In this document: piece by piece, positions 60,835 through 64,000 of the stretch
Numbering within the stretch: position 1 is the stretch's first letter
Layout of the letters: each line of letters opens with the position of its first letter
Assembly (NCBI RefSeq): GCF_024436055.1
Contig: NZ_JANFNH010000002.1
Location: 248,001-312,000, forward strand
Direction: 5' to 3'
Source of the DNA: Streptantibioticus rubrisoli
GTDB taxonomy: Bacteria > Actinomycetota > Actinomycetes > Streptomycetales > Streptomycetaceae
DNA length: 64,000 bases
Notes under the pieces: generated by a model
Database searches by the model: none
What the model saw: only the letters and a program-made list of their open reading frames with translations
Told to the model about the DNA's origin: nothing
Position numbers and translations under genes: made by a program

Positions 60835-61697
60835 CCGGCCGCCGCCCCGCCGAGCGGCCGGAGGCGGCCGCGGCCCGGCTGACCGGCTGCCGTACCGCCG
60901 TGCTGCGCCGCCAGTTCGGCGCGATGGCCGAGGTCGTGCTGGACGGCGGGGACATCGTCGTGGTCAAGCCCGGCAACGGACCGGAGGCGATCCGCGCGGA
61001 GGCGGCCGGACTGCGCTGGCTGGCCGAGGCGGGCGCGGTCCGGGTACCGGCGGTGCGCGGCCACGACGAGGACTGGCTGGTCCTCGACCGCGTCGAGGCC
61101 GGGCAACCGACCCCGGCGGCCGCCGAACGGCTGGGCCGCGAACTGGCCGCCCTGCACGACCGCGGTGCGCCCGCGTTCGGGGCGCCACCGCCCGCGGGCC
61201 CGGCGGACGCCTGGATCGGCCTGGCGCCGATGGCCAACGTCCCCGGCTCAAGCTGGCCGCAGTGGTACGCCGAGTGGCGTGTGCTGCCGTATCTGCGGCG
61301 GGCCGTGGACGACGGGATCCTCGACCGTGCGGATGCCGCCCTCGTGGAGCGGGTCTGCCGACGACTGCCCGAACTGGCCGGACCCGACGAACCCCCGGCG
61401 CGGCTGCACGGCGACCTGTGGAACGGCAATGTGCTGTGGGGGAGCGACCAGAGCGCCTGGTTGATCGACCCGGCGGCGCACGGCGGCCATCGGGAGACCG
61501 ACCTCGCCATGCTCCAGCTCTTCGGCTGCCCGCACCTCGACCGGGTGCTCGCCGGTTACCAGCAGGTGCGCCCGCTCGCCGACGACTGGACCGATCGGAT
61601 CGGCCTGCACCAGCTCTTTCCGCTGCTGGTGCACACCGTGCTGTTCGGCGGCGGCTACGCCGGGCAGGCGCTGGCGGTGGCGCGGCGCCTGGGCTGA
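60831..61697 (+). CDS. fructosamine-kinase-like protein
   Basis: The protein is 288 residues. The kinase-like fold shows VVKPGNGPEAIRAEAAGLRWL (lysine of the nucleotide site) and the catalytic-loop RLHGDLWNGNVLW, then DPAAHGGHRETDLAML. Fructosamine kinases phosphorylate protein-bound ketoamines so that they fall off. ATG overlaps the phosphatase stop; this pairing of LMW-PTP with fructosamine kinase suggests a joint repair function (phosphorylate, then remove phosphate), a plausible but untested idea. Confidence 0.88.
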   Translation: MTGRRPAERPEAAAARLTGCRTAVLRRQFGAMAEVVLDGGDIVVVKPGNGPEAIRAEAAGLRWLAEAGAVRVPAVRGHDEDWLVLDRVEAGQPTPAAAERLGRELAALHDRGAPAFGAPPPAGPADAWIGLAPMANVPGSSWPQWYAEWRVLPYLRRAVDDGILDRADAALVERVCRRLPELAGPDEPPARLHGDLWNGNVLWGSDQSAWLIDPAAHGGHRETDLAMLQLFGCPHLDRVLAGYQQVRPLADDWTDRIGLHQLFPLLVHTVLFGGGYAGQALAVARRLG

Positions 61698-61752
61698 GGC
61701 GTTCTGCGGCTCTTGGCCGGTCGCGGTGGGGTTCGCGGCCGCCGGACGGGCC

Positions 61753-62436
61753 TCAGTACCAGATGGCCACCGGCAGGCCGCTGGCCGTGCGTTCGGGCGG
61801 GGCGGGCAGCGATACGGCGGTGCGGTCGCTGATGCGGGCGGCGCTCCACGCCGCCGCGCAGGCGTCCAGCACGTCATCGGGGGGTACGGCGCCCGCCTCC
61901 CCGTCGAAGTGCCCCGGCAGCGCGATGCCATGGGCGTCCAGCAGGCGCCGCCTGGCCATCTGGCCGTTCCAGCTACGTTTGCTCCAGGCGACCGGCTGGC
62001 CGTCGTTCATGGCGGCGAAGGAGATCTCCGGGTGCACCTCGTACAGCCGTCGATCGCCTTGCTCCCGGCGGGAGTTGGCCTCGCGGAGCTTGACCTTCAG
62101 CGCCCAGCTCTGGCGGCTCAGTCCGGCGCCGGTGAGTTCCCGGCAGCGCAGGTTCGCGGTGGCGTAGTCGGCCTCGTCCCAGACCGGGCGCGGCGCCACC
62201 CGGAAGACCCGGGCACGCTGCCGCCCGAGCCGGGCGGCCGCCAGCAGATCGGCGCGCCGCCAGGCCGCCGCCTCCAGCAGCCCCAACGGCATGTCGATCC
62301 CGACCACCGTCGCCTCCGGCACCCCGGCGAGCAAGGCGGCCAAGTCGCCTGCGGCGCAGGCCCGTTGGAACGCACCGTCCCGCAGTTCGACACCGACCCA
62401 GCCGGACGCGCAGGCATCCACCCCTAGCACCGTCAT
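61753..62436 (-). CDS. DUF429 family protein
   Basis: The protein is 227 residues. The opening MTVLGVDACASGWVGVEL and later VVGIDMPLGLLE and YEVHPEISFAAMN are the family's RNase-H-like signatures with conserved acidic residues. A nuclease-like function is suspected for the family but not shown. ATG 62436 is chosen because the longer frame to 62664 runs through the control region of the next gene. Confidence 0.85.
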   Translation of the reverse strand: MTVLGVDACASGWVGVELRDGAFQRACAAGDLAALLAGVPEATVVGIDMPLGLLEAAAWRRADLLAAARLGRQRARVFRVAPRPVWDEADYATANLRCRELTGAGLSRQSWALKVKLREANSRREQGDRRLYEVHPEISFAAMNDGQPVAWSKRSWNGQMARRRLLDAHGIALPGHFDGEAGAVPPDDVLDACAAAWSAARISDRTAVSLPAPPERTASGLPVAIWY

Positions 62437-62497
62437 GACAGCAATCCTGGCAGCGCGCCGGGCGCCGGGCCTGCCCATGGCCCGGATATTCGCCGGA

Positions 62498-62572
62498 TGT
62501 GAACCACGCGATATGGCCTGCATCACAATTTCGGGGCCGCGGTGTGACCTTCGCGATATGGCGCAGGTCACT
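62498..62572. promoter_or_regulatory. two copies of a 30-base TGTGA..CGCGATATGGC..TCAC element
   Basis: Copies lie at 62498-62527 and 62543-62572, 45 bases apart. Both start TGTGA, share CGCGATATGGC in the centre and end with TCAC. The second copy also contains a perfect 7-base inverted repeat, GTGACCT (62544-62550) and AGGTCAC (62565-62571). They lie 190-264 bases before the transglycosylase start and just upstream of the divergent DUF429 gene. BldD and Crp sites also have GTGA/TCAC arms, but with shorter spacing. The bound protein is unknown. Confidence 0.5.
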
Positions 62573-62761
62573 ACGAGGGGCAATAGTGTGTGAAAAGGGA
62601 CTTTAGTCCCGTACTCCGCTTGATAGGGCGCTAGTCGGCCTAAAACCGGCATACGACCATTCATAGTAGCAAACCACCATTGACGCGGATTTCCGCGGCA
62701 TTAACACTTCCGGTACCCGCTGGGCATTCCCGGGTCTCCGAATCGTTGAGGTGGTCCTCGC

Positions 62762-63220
62762 ATGCAGTTCTCCGTGATGTCGAAGTTCGGCCGACTGGCC
62801 AAGGCCGCGAAGTACTCCGTTGGCGCCACGGTCGCCGGTGTCGCCGTCACCGCCGGTGCGCTCGCCGCCGCTCCGGGCGCGTCCGCCGCCCCGGCCTACC
62901 AGAACAACCTCAACGGCTGGATCAACCAGGCGCTGACGATCATGCACTCCCAGGGCATCCCGGGCAGCTACAACGGCATCTACCGCAACGTGATGCGCGA
63001 GTCCTCCGGCAACCCGAACGCCATCAACAACTGGGACTCCAACGCGGCGATGGGCATCCCCTCCAAGGGGCTGCTCCAGGTCATCGACCCGACGTTCAAG
63101 GCGTACCACGTCCAGGGCACGTCCTGGAACATCTACGACCCGGTCGCGAACATCACCGCCGCCGCCAACTACGCGGCGCACCGCTACGGTTCGATCGACA
63201 ACGTCAACTCCGCCTACTGA
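62762..63220 (+). CDS. secreted SLT-type lytic transglycosylase
   Basis: The protein is 152 residues. The signal peptide (to about residue 43, GASA-AP) is followed by a soluble lytic transglycosylase domain: MRESSGNPNAIN with catalytic Glu80, then GLLQVIDPTF and YDPVANITAAANYAAHRYGS. It cuts peptidoglycan glycan strands. GAGGTGG precedes ATG 62762; ATG 62777 is an alternative. A TTGACG hexamer at 62680-62685 may be part of its promoter. It lies behind the duplicated operator-like element, and a strong terminator follows. Confidence 0.9.
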   Translation: MQFSVMSKFGRLAKAAKYSVGATVAGVAVTAGALAAAPGASAAPAYQNNLNGWINQALTIMHSQGIPGSYNGIYRNVMRESSGNPNAINNWDSNAAMGIPSKGLLQVIDPTFKAYHVQGTSWNIYDPVANITAAANYAAHRYGSIDNVNSAY

Positions 63221-63251
63221 CCGGTCCGTTCCGCCCGAGCGGGACCACCGA

Positions 63252-63297
63252 AGCGCCCTGCGTGCGAGGACAGCGCCGTCCTCGCGTGCAGGGCGCT
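63252..63297 (+). terminator. terminator of the SLT gene
   Basis: A 20-base stem with two internal mismatches (63252-63271 with 63278-63297) has a 6-base loop, followed by TTTCGT. It lies 32 bases after the stop codon. Confidence 0.8.
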
Positions 63298-63418
63298 TTC
63301 GTATGTCCGCCACTGTTCGGGCGGTTTGAACCGGCGCGCAGGAGCCGAGCGGCGCGGGCGCGCGGTGGGCGCCGGGCTGGAGGAGTGGGGCTGGTGGGGC
63401 GGCAGTTACAGTCGTCGC

Positions 63419-64000
63419 ATGATGACGACGCTCGCGGTGGAGAACTACCGGTCGCTGCGGCAGCTTGTCGTCCCGTTGGGGCCGCTCAACGTGGTGACCG
63501 GTGCCAACGGGAGCGGTAAGTCCAGCCTGTACCGGGCACTGCGGCTGCTGGCCGACGCCGCGCGGGGCGGTGCCGTGGCGGCGCTGGCCCGTGAGGGCGG
63601 GCTGGGCTCGACGCTGTGGGCCGGGCCGGAGAAGCCCGGCGGTCGCCAGGTGGCCCGCGTCGAGCCGGTCAGCCTGCGGCTGGGCTTCTCCGGCGGGCGC
63701 GACGACTTCGGCTACGCCCTGGACCTCGGCCTGCCCTCGCCCACCGAACCGACGATGTTCGGCTCCGACCCCGACATCAAACGCGAGTCCGTGTGGAGCG
63801 GCCCGGTGCTGCGCCCCGCCGCACTGCTCGCCGAACGGCACAACGGCGCCGTCCGCATCCGCGACACCGACGGCACCTGGTCCCACCAGCGGCATCCCAT
63901 CCGCCCGTACGACAGCATGCTCAGCGAGTTCGCCGACCCGCGCAACGCCCCCGAGGTGCTCAGGCTGCGCGACCGCATCCGCTCCTGGCGGTTCTACGAC
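63419..64000 (+). CDS. RecF/SMC-like ATPase, 3' end outside the window
   Basis: The visible 194 residues begin MMTTLAVENYRSLRQLVVPLGPLN with the Walker A GANGSGKSSL near residue 31, typical of AAA_21/RecF-like ATPases. The frame is open to the window edge, so the Walker B part and any nuclease domain are not seen. Such proteins can be repair or defence ATPases (for example OLD-like); which one cannot be told without the rest. Confidence 0.8.
   Translation, partial: MMTTLAVENYRSLRQLVVPLGPLNVVTGANGSGKSSLYRALRLLADAARGGAVAALAREGGLGSTLWAGPEKPGGRQVARVEPVSLRLGFSGGRDDFGYALDLGLPSPTEPTMFGSDPDIKRESVWSGPVLRPAALLAERHNGAVRIRDTDGTWSHQRHPIRPYDSMLSEFADPRNAPEVLRLRDRIRSWRFYD

Noticed and set aside
1-64000. tRNA, rRNA, CRISPR arrays, insertion sequences or prophage genes
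   Set aside because: I looked for tRNA-like arms, regularly spaced repeats, transposase DDE motifs and phage structural motifs and saw none that I could support.

Overview
The window is high-GC actinomycete DNA, most likely from Streptomyces or a close relative. The grounds are strong third-position G/C, frequent GTG and TTG starts, long runs of genes joined by 4-base ATGA/GTGA overlaps, a partial conservon, a c-di-AMP riboswitch before an Rpf-type cell-wall hydrolase, a bc1 complex with a dihaem QcrC, and a single rare TTA (bldA-type) codon in a large SARP-type regulator. All calls come from reading the sequence and recalling protein families; no database search was run.

Layout. 1-4 kb: a cysteinyl-tRNA-synthetase-like protein without active-site motifs, a secreted protein, a repeat-filled intergenic stretch and an orphan gltD. 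4-26 kb: a natural-product gene cluster. It opens with a LuxR-type regulator divergent from a 67-residue secreted peptide gene that carries DTGWG twice. Then comes a tightly coupled operon: Fe/2OG oxygenase, AurF-type diiron N-oxygenase, lysine-2,3-aminomutase-like radical SAM enzyme, enolase-superfamily epimerase fused to a GNAT domain, Ldh2-type oxidoreductase, ATP-grasp ligase, FemAB-like transferase, class IV aminotransferase, a helical protein of unknown function, MFS exporter, second ATP-grasp ligase and FMN alpha-hydroxyacid oxidase. A PhzF-like protein and an M20 peptidase run back towards it. A stand-alone, degenerate adenylation domain and the SARP-AAA regulator close the region. No NRPS or PKS module is present. 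The gene set points to a small peptide-like product made by ATP-grasp/FemAB chemistry from rearranged, epimerised and N-oxidised amino acids. I do not recognise the cluster as a known pathway.

26.5-38 kb: a phenylacetate-CoA-ligase-type gene, then a [NiFe]-hydrogenase maturation operon (hypX, two unknown genes, endopeptidase, a tiny DUF6893-type protein, hypA, B, F, C, D, E) with no hydrogenase structural genes in the window. 38-42 kb: qcrCAB of the cytochrome bc1 complex, convergent with hypE across a strong bidirectional terminator.

42-64 kb: mostly chromosomal genes: DUF1992, DUF4360, VIT-family transporter, P450, zinc-ribbon protein, Rpf-like protein under a c-di-AMP riboswitch, dGTPase, a P450 remnant, a PucR-type regulator, a methyltransferase with a coupled lipoprotein-like gene, a conservon reduced to cvnA-B-C, a SpoIIE-type phosphatase coupled to a large Tat-exported beta-propeller amidohydrolase, a ketosynthase remnant, DUF4232, a low-molecular-weight phosphatase coupled to a fructosamine-kinase-like gene, DUF429, an SLT-type transglycosylase behind two copies of an operator-like element, and the 5' part of a RecF-like ATPase cut by the window edge. 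No rRNA, tRNA, CRISPR array or intact insertion sequence was seen.
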